Source of the DNA: Vibrio natriegens NBRC 15636 = ATCC 14048 = DSM 759
GTDB taxonomy: Bacteria > Pseudomonadota > Gammaproteobacteria > Enterobacterales > Vibrionaceae
Length of the DNA: 64,000 nucleotides
Assembly (NCBI RefSeq): GCF_035621455.1
Contig: NZ_CP141822.1
Location: 2,418,001-2,482,000 of the forward strand
Direction: 5' to 3'
Position numbers and translations under genes: made by a program. Below, in pieces: positions 36,383-45,277 of the stretch (position 1 is the first letter of the stretch; each line of letters begins with the position of its first letter). The notes beneath the pieces were generated by a model, which made no database searches, had not been told where the DNA came from, and saw only the letters and a list, made by a program, of their open reading frames with translations.

Positions 36383-36871
36383 TTAATAAGCGTAAAAATA
36401 GTATGCCAAGCCGATCACTATTGCCGGAGCAAAAGGAATGACTAAAGGCTGCTTGCTTTTCCAACCCGGAGTGACTTTTTGCACCGCATAAGCTCTTGCA
36501 TGCTCAGTTATAGAATAGCTCGAGGATGCCAAGTACAGCGCTAAATAAAAGATCCCTATAACTCCACCAGCGACAATAATAAAAGGTGTCACTGACCACA
36601 TCGTTTCTGCTCCTAACCATAGCCCCAATACGGTTAGAAGCTTCACGTCACCACCTGCCATCAGTCGCCCTAAATACAGCGCAAACCCTACAATAAAGGT
36701 TAAAAGCATACCTTTGACATGTAGCCACAGCATTGCGTTTGGATCTAACAAAATATCGCTTATTACCGCAAGTAACAAAAGTCCCACAAATTGATTAGGA
36801 ATTCGGTGCCTCTGTGCGTCAGAGACACCTATAGCAAAGATAAGTCCCCAAATAACAAGATTAATAACCAT
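36383..36871 (-). CDS. tadV: Tad prepilin peptidase TadV (CpaA)
   Basis: Aspartic inner-membrane peptidase that cleaves Flp prepilin and the TadE/F pseudopilins. The 162-residue protein has about five membrane segments. The two catalytic aspartates are in GVSDAQRHRIPN (Asp18, with the R-IPN that follows) and in the GxGD-like box LMAGGDVKLL. It lacks the N-methylation domain of large type IV prepilin peptidases, as expected for TadV. AAAGG precedes the ATG. It follows flp by 80 bases. Confidence 0.93.
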   Translation of the reverse strand: MVINLVIWGLIFAIGVSDAQRHRIPNQFVGLLLLAVISDILLDPNAMLWLHVKGMLLTFIVGFALYLGRLMAGGDVKLLTVLGLWLGAETMWSVTPFIIVAGGVIGIFYLALYLASSSYSITEHARAYAVQKVTPGWKSKQPLVIPFAPAIVIGLAYYFYAY

Positions 36872-36951
36872 GACTTACCTTTAGTTCCAACTGACGGGGT
36901 GGGAATAACCACACCCCAAAAGCACTATCAAAATCAAAATCGCCTTTAACT

Positions 36952-37125
36952 TTATAAATTGTCGATGTCAGTCGAAACATTGGTAAATGCGTTCGCCAAC
37001 GTTTTCCAGAAACCCAACTGCAACATTGCTGCCACAATCAGCGCCGCACCAAGAATATATTCAAGAAGTGTCAAGCCTTCTTCATCATTCCAAAAGTCTT
37101 TAAGTACTTGTGTAAATTTGTCCAT
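36952..37125 (-). CDS. flp: Flp-family major pilin prepilin
   Basis: A 57-residue prepilin, the structural subunit of the Tad pilus. It begins MDKFTQVLKDFWNDEEG, then LTLLEYILGAALIVAAMLQL, and ends STDIDNL. The Flp processing site is clear: cleavage after Gly17 leaves LTLLEY with Glu at +5 and Tyr at +6, followed by one hydrophobic helix, so the mature pilin has 40 residues. The ATG at 37125 has AGGGGG eight bases upstream. It is first in the operon, upstream of tadV. A small hairpin (GGGGTG/CACCCC, about 36895-36919) after it may give partial termination and excess pilin. Confidence 0.93.
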   Translation of the reverse strand: MDKFTQVLKDFWNDEEGLTLLEYILGAALIVAAMLQLGFWKTLANAFTNVSTDIDNL

Positions 37126-37527
37126 TTTAAATGCCCCCTAAAGATCCGTTTTAGAGATCTTTAATGATTGATATTAATTTTAACCCCTCATGAAACGTCC
37201 CTACTAAAGCAGGGGTTTCGGAATCAATTTAGGTTAGAAAAGTGTTAGAACGTTAGGATATTTTTGCTATTCATTGGTACTTTTTTGCTATCAATGTATT
37301 TATCAGTATGCTGTATTAACTATGAGATTAGTGGCTATGAAATATGAGATAGAAATCACACTTAATCGTTAAAATCCCCACCATAATCAGTTAATTGATA
37401 AAACTAAAATATGATTTGAATCAGAAATTAATAAACGAAAGGGTTAATCTAAACACTCAAGGATTGAGGTTCAGATGGGTTGATCCACGTTAAATTCTTG
37501 TATAAGTATGAATTAAATGGACTTTAT
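37126..37527. promoter_or_regulatory. Divergent control region between flp and the AraC-type gene
   Basis: 402 bases with no gene. It contains a hairpin AAAGATC/GATCTTT around 37139-37162 just before the flp start, a small CCCT...AGGG hairpin near 37200, and two copies of TTTTTGCTAT in the same orientation at 37261-37270 and 37282-37291, spaced 21 bases apart, two helical turns. Direct repeats of that spacing are the usual form of AraC-family binding sites, and an AraC-type gene is divergent from flp. Binding is inferred. Confidence 0.5.
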
Positions 37528-38256
37528 ATGGAAAGGCTTGTTAAAGCATGTTGGATTGGGGGGGGCTTACCATCCCTGCCAGAGCAATTTCGATGGGTAT
37601 TTACACAGTACTTCGAATTACTCGACCACGGCAATGACATATCAGTGATCAGCGATAAAGAATTCAGTTACTTTTTTTATTACGTAACAGATCGTCCATT
37701 TGACTTGTTACAAAGCGTTGTAACGCTGTGTGAAAATCTAGATAAAAAACTCATTGTTGTATACACGAAAGGTATCGAAGCTAACAAACTACCACCTCAA
37801 CATATAACCGCTGAATACTACGCATTAGACGATAACTATCTGTCACATTGGTTATCTCAGATAAAGCTAAAATACTTTTTCAATCATAGCGTTGAAAGCT
37901 CTCTTTCGTTACCAAACAAATCATGCTCTAAGAATGGTAAAGCCAACTTTTCTGAGGTCGTCGATTATATCTCAAATAATATACATCGAGAGTTGCGCGA
38001 AGAAGATGCAGCAGCTCTCTGCCACTACTCTACCACCTACTTTTCGAAAGTGTTTCGCCGTAAGGTTGGGATGTGCTTTCGTGATTATGTTACCGCGAAG
38101 CGTATTGCATTAGCGAAGAAGATGCTCACCGAAGACAATTCAATGAAAATTGCGTACATCGCTTACCAATGTGGCTACCACGATGTTTCTTATTTCTCTC
38201 GGATTTTTAAGAAAAAGACTGGCTTCTCACCAGCAAGCTACCGACAACAGTTTTAG
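37528..38256 (+). CDS. AraC-family transcriptional regulator divergent from the Tad locus
   Basis: A protein of 242 residues (from the ATG at 37528; a TTG at 37480 would add 16). The C-terminal 100 residues are an AraC/XylS domain with two helix-turn-helices: DAAALCHYSTTYFSKVFRRKVGMCFRDYVTAKRIALAKKML and MKIAYIAYQCGYHDVSYFSRIFKKKTGFSPASYRQQF, the canonical signature. The N-terminal 135 residues match no ligand domain I know; they are not a cupin and may be a receiver-like fold without the phosphorylation site. Its position, divergent from flp, suggests control of the Tad pilus. Confidence 0.82.
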   Translation: MERLVKACWIGGGLPSLPEQFRWVFTQYFELLDHGNDISVISDKEFSYFFYYVTDRPFDLLQSVVTLCENLDKKLIVVYTKGIEANKLPPQHITAEYYALDDNYLSHWLSQIKLKYFFNHSVESSLSLPNKSCSKNGKANFSEVVDYISNNIHRELREEDAAALCHYSTTYFSKVFRRKVGMCFRDYVTAKRIALAKKMLTEDNSMKIAYIAYQCGYHDVSYFSRIFKKKTGFSPASYRQQF

Positions 38257-38352
38257 AACTCATTTTTTAGGTAGGTTTTGCAAAAGATATAGCACTGCCT
38301 TGGCCGCATATTTCATCAAAATACATTCCCGTACAGTAACTCACATGCTAAA

Positions 38353-38369
38353 GTTAACATTATGTTAAC
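38353..38369 (+). promoter_or_regulatory. Perfect inverted repeat upstream of the acyl-CoA synthetase gene
   Basis: GTTAACATTATGTTAAC is an exact 8-1-8 palindrome ending 32 bases before the synthetase start. Size and place fit an operator for a dimeric repressor; the regulator is not evident from the window. Confidence 0.5.
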
Positions 38370-38401
38370 AAATATAAAAACGAGAAGACATGGAGTCACT
38401 T

Positions 38402-40099
38402 ATGATGCAACAGCCGAATGTAGCCAACTCCTCTGCTGGTTGCGCTCTCCCTCCGCCAAATGAAATGATTCTAAAATGGGCAGAAGAGCGTCCAAATGAG
38501 GTTTACTTAAAGCAAATCATTAATCGGGAATTCGTTGAATTCACTTACGCTGAAGTCGCAGACCAAGCTCTAAAGCTGGTGAGCGCATTACGCAACCTTG
38601 GTGTTAATCCAGGTGATAAGGTAGCGTTAATCTCCAAAAATTGCGCAGAGTGGTTTATCTGTGATCTTGCTATGATGCTCGGGGATTACGTTAGTGTACC
38701 CATCTTCCCAACGGCTGGAGCAGACACCATCGAGTACTGCCTCACGCACAGTGAAAGTAAGGTGCTTATCGGCGGTAAGTTGGACGACTCAAAGGCAACT
38801 CAGCAAGTAATTAATGAAATGGGCGATCTGATCAGTATCGCACTGCCATATAACACTGCACCGATGTGCCAGCATCAATATGCAGAGCTTATAGCAAATG
38901 AAGTGCCAAGTGTAGAACGTCCACAACATTACGACGATAAGCTCATGTCACTGGTTTATACATCCGGTACTTCAGGCTTACCAAAAGGGGCAATGTTGAC
39001 CTACGGCGCATTCAGTTGGTCTGTGCAACAGCTTATCAATCATATTGGCATACAACCGAACGACCGTTTGTTCTCCTACCTACCACTCGCGCACATTACT
39101 GAACGAGTGTATATATTTGGTTCTTCGATTATGGGTGGCGTACCCACAGCATTTCCAGAGTCACTCGACACCTTTATTGAAGATGTAAAAATGCACCGCC
39201 CAACGTTGTTCATCTCAGTGCCAAGGTTATGGACATTATTCCAGCAGCGAATTCAGGATAAGTTACCGCAAAAGTCTTTGAACATTCTTCTCAAGATCCC
39301 CTTTGTGAATTCGCTGATTAAGAAGAAACTTGCCGTTGGGTTAGGTTTAGACCAAGCCCGAGTATTAGGGTGTGGCTCTGCTCCCGTATCACCAGCTTTG
39401 TTAGAGTGGTACCACAGCGTTGGGCTTAATATTACCGAAGCTTGGGGGATGACGGAGTCCTTTGCTTACAGCACGATCAATTATCCTTTTAGAGCCGATA
39501 AAATTGGTACTGTCGGCAATGCGGGGCCTGGTATAGAACTTAAAATTGCTGATGACTGTGAAATCATGGTTCGAGGTAAAGGATTATTCTCTGGCTACTA
39601 TAAAAATGATATCGCGACTCAAGAATCCTTCGATTCAGAAGGCTGGCTGCACACTGGTGACATCGGAGCGATAGATGCTGATGGTTATCTTACGATTCAA
39701 GGCCGCAAAAAAGACACGTTTAAAACCGCGAAAGGGAAGTTCGTTTCTCCCGTACCGATAGAAAAGAAATTGTTCGAATACAGTCGTATAGAAATGATGT
39801 GTCTGATTGGTCTTGGCTTACCAGGCCCAATATTGTTGGTCGTGCCTCATGATTTCCCTCACTTCGACAAAGAGCGTTATGAGCGTTCCACTCGTAAAGT
39901 CATTGAGCGAATGAATAAAGAGCTGGCATCTCACGAGCAAATAAAAGGCGTGTTGATGATAAAAGAGCCATGGAATATCGAAAATGGCGTTCTTACCCCA
40001 ACTCTGAAAATAAAGCGCCACGTACTTGAACAAAAGTACCACGAACTTGGCCATAACTGGCCGAAAGGCCAATTAGTACTCTGGGAAGAAGACTTATAA
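38402..40099 (+). CDS. AMP-binding acyl-CoA synthetase (long-chain fatty acid-CoA ligase-like)
   Basis: An adenylate-forming enzyme that activates a carboxylic acid, probably a fatty acid, to its CoA thioester. The ATP/AMP motif LVYTSGTSGLPKGAMLTY is at about residues 181-198, followed by LPLAHITERVY, the A5 motif AWGMTESFAYST, GWLHTGDIGAIDADGYLTIQGRKKDTFKTAKGKFVSP covering the hinge. About 565 residues, as in eukaryote-like long-chain ligases. GGAG six bases before the ATG at 38402 supports that start; the ATG at 38390 is also in frame. A perfect palindrome lies upstream and an 11-bp hairpin (40108-40135) follows the stop. Chain length cannot be told. Confidence 0.85.
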   Translation: MMQQPNVANSSAGCALPPPNEMILKWAEERPNEVYLKQIINREFVEFTYAEVADQALKLVSALRNLGVNPGDKVALISKNCAEWFICDLAMMLGDYVSVPIFPTAGADTIEYCLTHSESKVLIGGKLDDSKATQQVINEMGDLISIALPYNTAPMCQHQYAELIANEVPSVERPQHYDDKLMSLVYTSGTSGLPKGAMLTYGAFSWSVQQLINHIGIQPNDRLFSYLPLAHITERVYIFGSSIMGGVPTAFPESLDTFIEDVKMHRPTLFISVPRLWTLFQQRIQDKLPQKSLNILLKIPFVNSLIKKKLAVGLGLDQARVLGCGSAPVSPALLEWYHSVGLNITEAWGMTESFAYSTINYPFRADKIGTVGNAGPGIELKIADDCEIMVRGKGLFSGYYKNDIATQESFDSEGWLHTGDIGAIDADGYLTIQGRKKDTFKTAKGKFVSPVPIEKKLFEYSRIEMMCLIGLGLPGPILLVVPHDFPHFDKERYERSTRKVIERMNKELASHEQIKGVLMIKEPWNIENGVLTPTLKIKRHVLEQKYHELGHNWPKGQLVLWEEDL

Positions 40100-40107
40100 T
40101 TAAGCCA

Positions 40108-40135
40108 GCACTCCTCAATAGCCGTTGGGGAGTGC
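40108..40135 (+). terminator. Hairpin after the acyl-CoA synthetase gene
   Basis: An 11-bp stem GCACTCCTCAA (40108-40118) with TTGGGGAGTGC (40125-40135), one wobble pair, loop of six. It lies just after the stop but has no T tract, so termination would be inefficient or Rho-dependent. Confidence 0.45.
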
Positions 40136-40154
40136 CACTCAACCTTGCTTCAAA

Positions 40155-40364
40155 CTAGGGCCTCCAAAATGGTTTGTGGCTTTCTTTTAACACCTCATGC
40201 TTTTCCAAACCAATATCATTCCAAAGATGTTCAGGTAACTCTCTTAGATGACGACGAGTCCTATGATTTCTTTTCCATAAATAGAGTTTAGAAAAAATTA
40301 ACTGAATCCAATTTTGTTGTGTCGTTAGCAAAGCTCGTTCACAGTTTTTCGTGATGTTTTCCAT
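40155..40364 (-). CDS. DUF1127 family small protein
   Basis: A 69-residue protein whose C-terminal half is the DUF1127 (YjiS-like) domain: RRHLRELPEHLWNDIGLEKHEVLKESHKPFW, an arginine-rich helix followed by the L-x-D-I-G-L motif. Members of the family in other bacteria bind RNA or affect phosphate and C1 metabolism, but the role here is unknown. The ATG at 40364 follows GGGTGAAAGAG; a GTG three codons earlier is possible. It is divergent from a LysR gene with a 97-base gap, an arrangement often seen for DUF1127 genes in Vibrio, so it may be that regulator's target. Confidence 0.75.
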   Translation of the reverse strand: MENITKNCERALLTTQQNWIQLIFSKLYLWKRNHRTRRHLRELPEHLWNDIGLEKHEVLKESHKPFWRP

Positions 40365-40461
40365 CTCTTTCACCCTTTTATTCTATTGACCAGTTAATAA
40401 TCAACGACTACCTTAATAATCTCAAACGATAGAACCTGCCATTGAGTTAAGGAAAACTAAT

Positions 40462-41388
40462 GTGAAAGATCGGATGCCACCTCTACAAGGCTTATACTAT
40501 TTCTTCATCGCAGCGAAAGAAGGCAGCTTTAAATCCGCAGCCAAAAATTTGTTTGTTACTCCCGCTGCAATTAGCCAACAAATCCGGCAGTTAGAAGAAT
40601 TTTTGGGTACTGACCTGTTTGTTCGCCAACACAGGAAGATACTGCTAACACCTCAGGGAGAGTTGCTATTTGCTCAAGCAGAACGAGGATTTAGCCACAT
40701 ACAACAAGGTGTTCGTCTAATTAACCAAGATCCCAACCCAAACCAACTTTCTATCTCAACACTTCCCTCGTTTGCACACCATTGGCTAGTTCCTAAAATA
40801 ACGGCCTTTAGACAACGTCATCCTGAACTATCACTTTTGCTGGAGCCAACGAATGAACTGGTTTCTTTTCAAGACAGTCAAATAGATTTATGCGTTCGTT
40901 ACGGTTCAGGAAACTACCCTAATTTAGAATCGCAATGGTTAATGGATGAAGCTTTCTATCCTGCCTGTCATCCGGTTTATCAAAAAGAGCACAGCATTTA
41001 TAACATCGAAGATTTGAGCAAAGCGGAGCTTATCGAAGATCTTTGGCCTGATCTCGACTGGAATATGTGGTTAGAAAGACTAGGACAACATGCTGCCAAA
41101 CCAGCGCTAAAATACAGCGGTTCCCACCTGGTACTTGAGGCTGCCTTATCATTACAAGGGGTGGCGCTTGTGAAACACAGCTTGGCCTATCAATATTTTC
41201 GAACGGGCAAATTGGTACGGATTGGCGACATCGCCATCAAACCTAAATTCGCTTACTACTTATGTGCCCCAAAGGGATACCTGCAACGGCCTAAAGCACA
41301 GCAGTTTGCAAAGTGGTTAAAAGCAGAGATAGACAGTTTTGAAAAATCGGTTAATCGAGACTTTAAAACTATCGCGCTATCAGACTGA
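40462..41388 (+). CDS. LysR-family transcriptional regulator (GcvA-like)
   Basis: A 308-residue LysR-type protein. The DNA-binding domain GLYYFFIAAKEGSFKSAAKNLFVTPAAISQQIRQLEEFLGTDLFVRQHR is at about residues 9-58, with the VTPAAISQQIRQLEE core of the GcvA/AmpR branch; the substrate-binding domain includes LSISTLPSFAHHWLVPKI and QIDLCVRYGSGNYP. The start is a GTG at 40462 with GGAAAA upstream; an ATG four codons later (40474) is possible. It is divergent from the DUF1127 gene. Inducer and targets unknown. Confidence 0.83.
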   Translation: MKDRMPPLQGLYYFFIAAKEGSFKSAAKNLFVTPAAISQQIRQLEEFLGTDLFVRQHRKILLTPQGELLFAQAERGFSHIQQGVRLINQDPNPNQLSISTLPSFAHHWLVPKITAFRQRHPELSLLLEPTNELVSFQDSQIDLCVRYGSGNYPNLESQWLMDEAFYPACHPVYQKEHSIYNIEDLSKAELIEDLWPDLDWNMWLERLGQHAAKPALKYSGSHLVLEAALSLQGVALVKHSLAYQYFRTGKLVRIGDIAIKPKFAYYLCAPKGYLQRPKAQQFAKWLKAEIDSFEKSVNRDFKTIALSD

Positions 41389-41431
41389 ATCGTTCCAATT
41401 GAATGACAAAATTAGTTTTTGAGATTAATAA

Positions 41432-41456
41432 AAAGCCCCGCACTAGGCGGGGCTTT
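41432..41456. terminator. Bidirectional terminator between the LysR gene and fusA2
   Basis: Perfect 10-bp stem AAAGCCCCGC (41432-41441) with GCGGGGCTTT (41447-41456) and a 5-base loop. Flanking A and T residues let it serve both convergent genes. Confidence 0.9.
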
Positions 41457-41480
41457 AAAGTCATAGAGTTAACTTAAGAA

Positions 41481-43571
41481 TTACTTCTTAGCGTTACGCT
41501 CTTTAACGTCAGAGATTACTTGCTCTGCAACGTTGTTTGGACATGGTGCGTAGTGTGAGAACTCCATAGAGAACTGACCACGACCAGAAGTCATTGTACG
41601 TAGAGTACCGATGTAACCGAACATTTCTGATAGAGGTACATCACCCTTGATACGTACGCCAGTAGTACCAGCTTGTTGGTCTTTGATCATACCACGACGA
41701 CGGTTAAGGTCACCGATTACGTCACCAACGTGATCTTCTGGAGTGAACACGTCAACTTTCATGATTGGTTCAAGAAGTTGCGCGCCAGCTTTAGGCATAG
41801 ACTGACGGAATGCGCCTTTAGCAGCGATTTCGTAAGCGATAGCTGAAGAGTCAACTGCGTGGAAACCACCGTCGAATAGTTCAACTTCTACGTCTAGAGT
41901 TGGGAAGCCAGCTAGAACACCAGTTTGCATCATGCCAGCGAAGCCTTTCTCAACTGCAGGCCAGAATTCTTTAGGTACGTTACCACCAACAACTGTTGAT
42001 TTGAACGCGAAGCCTGAGTTTGGCTCACCTGGTTTGATACGGTAGTCGATTTTCGCGAACTGACCAGAACCACCAGACTGCTTCTTGTGCGTGTAGCTGT
42101 CTTCGATTGCTTGAGTGATAGTTTCACGGTAAGCAACCTGAGGAGCACCTACTTCTAGCTCAACGCCGTAAGTACGTTTTAGGATATCAACTTTGATATC
42201 TAGGTGAAGTTCACCCATACCACGTAGGATAGTTTCGCCTGATTCTTCATCTGTCTCAACTTGGAAAGATGGATCTTCTGCAACCATTTTACCGATCGCG
42301 ATACCCATTTTCTCAGAGCCGCCTTTATCTTTAGGCTTAACAGCGATAGAGATTACTGGATCTGGGAAGATCATTGGCTCTAGAGTACATTCGTGCTTAG
42401 GATCACATAGAGTGTGACCTGTTTGAACGTTCTTCATACCAACAACAGCGATGATGTCACCAGCTTGTGCTGAATCGATCTCGTTACGCTCGTCCGCGTG
42501 CATCTCAACCATACGGCCGATACGCTCTGTTTTACCAGTTGCAGAGTTAAGGATTGTGTCACCTTTCTTCATCTTACCAGAGTAGATACGGATGAATGTT
42601 AGGGCACCGAAACGGTCGTCCATGATCTTGAACGCAAGCGCTTTTAGTGGCTCATCTGCAGATACAGTTGCAACTTCACCAGTTGGTTCGCCAGTCTCTG
42701 AATCAGTTAGAGGCTGAGGATCTACTTCTGTTGGCGCTGGTAGGTAATCTACTACCGCGTCAAGAATAAGTTGGATACCTTTGTTCTTGTACGCTGAACC
42801 ACAGTAAGTTGGGAAGAATGCTAGGTCACGTGTACCTTTACGGATACAACGTTGGATGTCTTCTAGAGATGGCTCTTCGCCTTCTTCTAGGTAAGCCATC
42901 ATTAGATCTTCGTCTTGCTCTAGAGCAGTTTCGATTAGCATTTCACGGTATTCAGCAGCTTTGTCTACCATGTCTGCAGGAATATCTTGAACTTCGTAGT
43001 TCTCTGGCTGGCCAGACTCATCCCATACGTAAGCTTTTTGGCTTAGTACGTCTACAACACCTACGAAATCTTCTTCGATACCGATAGGTAGAGTCATTAC
43101 TAGAGGAGTTGCACCTAGAACGTTTTGTACTTGGTCTACAACTTTGTAGAAGTCTGCGCCCATACGGTCTAGTTTGTTAACGAAGATCAGACGTGATACG
43201 TGTGATTCGTCAGCGTAACGCCAGTTAGTTTCTGACTGAGGCTCAACACCACCAGAACCACAGAATACACCGATACCACCGTCAAGTACTTTTAGAGAAC
43301 GGTAAACTTCGATTGTGAAGTCAACGTGTCCAGGAGTATCGATGATGTTTAGACGGTGATCGTTCCAGAAACAAGTTGTTGCTGCAGACTGGATAGTGAT
43401 ACCACGCTCAGCTTCCTGCTCCATGAAGTCAGTAGTAGTTGAACCGTCGTGAGTGTCACCAATCTTATGGATCTTACCAGTTAGCTTTAGGATACGCTCT
43501 GTAGAGGTAGTTTTACCCGCGTCTACGTGAGCAAAAATACCAATGTTTCTGTATTTTGATAAATCAGTCAT
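41481..43571 (-). CDS. fusA2: Elongation factor G, second type (EF-G2)
   Basis: A translational GTPase of 696 residues. G1 is [14 protein letters not shown] at about 14-27, G2 [14 protein letters not shown]3 DTPGHVDF, G4 [11 protein letters not shown]. The sequence around G3-G4 ([32 protein letters not shown]) differs from the canonical GVQPQSETVWRQA form, and the gene is not next to rpsL-rpsG-tufA, so this is the EF-G2-type paralogue found in vibrios and related marine bacteria, at the place of VC2342 in V. cholerae. All five EF-G domains are present. Codon use is strongly biased, as in highly expressed genes. Whether it works in translocation, recycling or stress is not known from sequence. 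Confidence 0.88.
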   Translation of the reverse strand: MTDLSKYRNIGIFAHVDAGKTTSTERILKLTGKIHKIGDTHDGSTTTDFMEQEAERGITIQSAATTCFWNDHRLNIIDTPGHVDFTIEVYRSLKVLDGGIGVFCGSGGVEPQSETNWRYADESHVSRLIFVNKLDRMGADFYKVVDQVQNVLGATPLVMTLPIGIEEDFVGVVDVLSQKAYVWDESGQPENYEVQDIPADMVDKAAEYREMLIETALEQDEDLMMAYLEEGEEPSLEDIQRCIRKGTRDLAFFPTYCGSAYKNKGIQLILDAVVDYLPAPTEVDPQPLTDSETGEPTGEVATVSADEPLKALAFKIMDDRFGALTFIRIYSGKMKKGDTILNSATGKTERIGRMVEMHADERNEIDSAQAGDIIAVVGMKNVQTGHTLCDPKHECTLEPMIFPDPVISIAVKPKDKGGSEKMGIAIGKMVAEDPSFQVETDEESGETILRGMGELHLDIKVDILKRTYGVELEVGAPQVAYRETITQAIEDSYTHKKQSGGSGQFAKIDYRIKPGEPNSGFAFKSTVVGGNVPKEFWPAVEKGFAGMMQTGVLAGFPTLDVEVELFDGGFHAVDSSAIAYEIAAKGAFRQSMPKAGAQLLEPIMKVDVFTPEDHVGDVIGDLNRRRGMIKDQQAGTTGVRIKGDVPLSEMFGYIGTLRTMTSGRGQFSMEFSHYAPCPNNVAEQVISDVKERNAKK

Positions 43572-43776
43572 TGTCTTACTCTGTTAATAAGGTATAAAGT
43601 GCGCGCAGAGTATATCATATTCTGTCAATACTGATACCCTTGCGTGCAGATGGAAGAAAAAAATTTTTAACGTAAATTTTCCATCCTCAAAGGATAGCCA
43701 AATATAACGATTTGTGTGCTTTATTCGCTCTCTTTGAAAATGGATTTTACATATTTGAAACGCCTAGTTTAGCGCT

Positions 43777-45156
43777 TTATAACTCATCAAAAGCTTCGAT
43801 TGCCTCTGATAATTTCTTAACCCCATGAATTTGCATGCCCGGGATGCCACCTTTTGGCATATTCGCAGCTGGTACAATTGCTTTCTTAAAGCCGTGTTTA
43901 AACGCTTCATTCAATCGCTCTTGCCCACTCGGTACAGGACGAATTTCCCCCGCTAAGCCAACCTCACCAAAGATAACCACATCTTTGGGTAGAGCACGAT
44001 CACGAAAGCTCGATAACAACGCCATGACTAACGCAAGATCCGCACTGGTCTCGGTGACTTTTACACCACCGACGACATTAACAAACACGTCTTGGTCTGC
44101 CATTTGTAACCCGCCGTGTTTATGCAGCACAGCCAGTAATAAAGATAGACGGTTTTGTTCGAGGCCTACAGCCACTCGGCGTGGGTTAGCGAGTTGCGAA
44201 TAATCCACCAGAGCTTGTATCTCGACTAATAGAGGGCGAGTCCCTTCCCAAACGACCATAACTGAAGACCCTGAAGTCTCTTCTTCACCGCGAGAAAGGA
44301 AAATCGCCGATGGGTTACTCACTTCTTTGAGGCCCTGCCCTGTCATTGCAAATACGCCAAGTTCATTCACTGCACCAAAACGGTTTTTGTGACTGCGCAA
44401 CGTTCGGAATCGGCTATCAGTGCCGCCGTCTAGTAACACAGAACAGTCAATAATATGCTCGAGAACTTTTGGACCAGCGAGCGTACCATCTTTGGTTACG
44501 TGACCAACGATAAATACCGCAACATTGTTTTGCTTCGCGTATCGTGTAAGCGCTGTCGCGGACTCACGGACCTGCGCGACACTACCAGGCGAAGACTGAA
44601 CATCAGAAACGTGCATCACCTGAATCGAGTCAATCACCATAATACGAGGTTGCTCTTTCTCAGCAATTTGACAGATCTTATCCACATTGGTTTCAGATAA
44701 CATCTTCAGGTGATCTTTTGGCAAACCAAGACGAGAAGCACGCATCGCAACCTGTTGCAGCGATTCTTCACCCGTTACGTATAAAGTCGGCATTTGTCCC
44801 GACAAAGAGCACATGGTTTGCAAAAGCAACGTTGACTTACCTGCTCCGGGGTTACCACCAATCAATATCGCAGCGCCGGGAACGACACCGCCACCAAGTA
44901 CGCGATCAAGCTCTTTAAAGCCACTGGTAAAGCGTGGCACTTCTTGCAGGTTAATTTCTGATAACGTTTGTACCTGAGATTCTGTCGCAGAACCTGCGTA
45001 ACCACTTAAGCGTTCATTGCGGGCGACGGTCGGCGAAGCAGCAATTCGTACTTCTGTAATCGTATTCCATGCACCACACGCATTACATTGCCCCTGCCAA
45101 CGCGGAAAGTCTGCGCCGCAATCATTACAAACATACGCTCGTTTTGCTTTCGCCAT
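43777..45156 (-). CDS. radA: DNA repair protein RadA
   Basis: RecA-like ATPase that promotes branch migration during homologous recombination. The 459-residue protein has an N-terminal C4 zinc finger (Cys10, 13, 24, 27), the RecA core with Walker A IGGNPGAGKSTLLLQT, Walker B IMVIDSIQVM, the RadA-specific KNRFG motif in LRSHKNRFGAVNELGVF, and the Lon-like C-terminal domain with GGVKVTETSADLALVMALLSS. It is divergent from the PilZ gene with 121 bases between and is preceded by no strong ribosome site. Confidence 0.97.
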   Translation of the reverse strand: MAKAKRAYVCNDCGADFPRWQGQCNACGAWNTITEVRIAASPTVARNERLSGYAGSATESQVQTLSEINLQEVPRFTSGFKELDRVLGGGVVPGAAILIGGNPGAGKSTLLLQTMCSLSGQMPTLYVTGEESLQQVAMRASRLGLPKDHLKMLSETNVDKICQIAEKEQPRIMVIDSIQVMHVSDVQSSPGSVAQVRESATALTRYAKQNNVAVFIVGHVTKDGTLAGPKVLEHIIDCSVLLDGGTDSRFRTLRSHKNRFGAVNELGVFAMTGQGLKEVSNPSAIFLSRGEEETSGSSVMVVWEGTRPLLVEIQALVDYSQLANPRRVAVGLEQNRLSLLLAVLHKHGGLQMADQDVFVNVVGGVKVTETSADLALVMALLSSFRDRALPKDVVIFGEVGLAGEIRPVPSGQERLNEAFKHGFKKAIVPAANMPKGGIPGMQIHGVKKLSEAIEAFDEL

Positions 45157-45277
45157 GATGCCTCAATTTTTAACAAATGTGACCAAGCACTGCCAACTGA
45201 CTTGAGAACTGAATATACTCAAGGTTTACTGCGCTTAGCCGATACAATTCAAATAACGACATACTCTAACAGAAATA

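Noticed and set aside
37150..37340. Possible sigma-54 promoter for flp
   Set aside because: No GG-N10-GC pair with proper flanks could be found on the minus strand.
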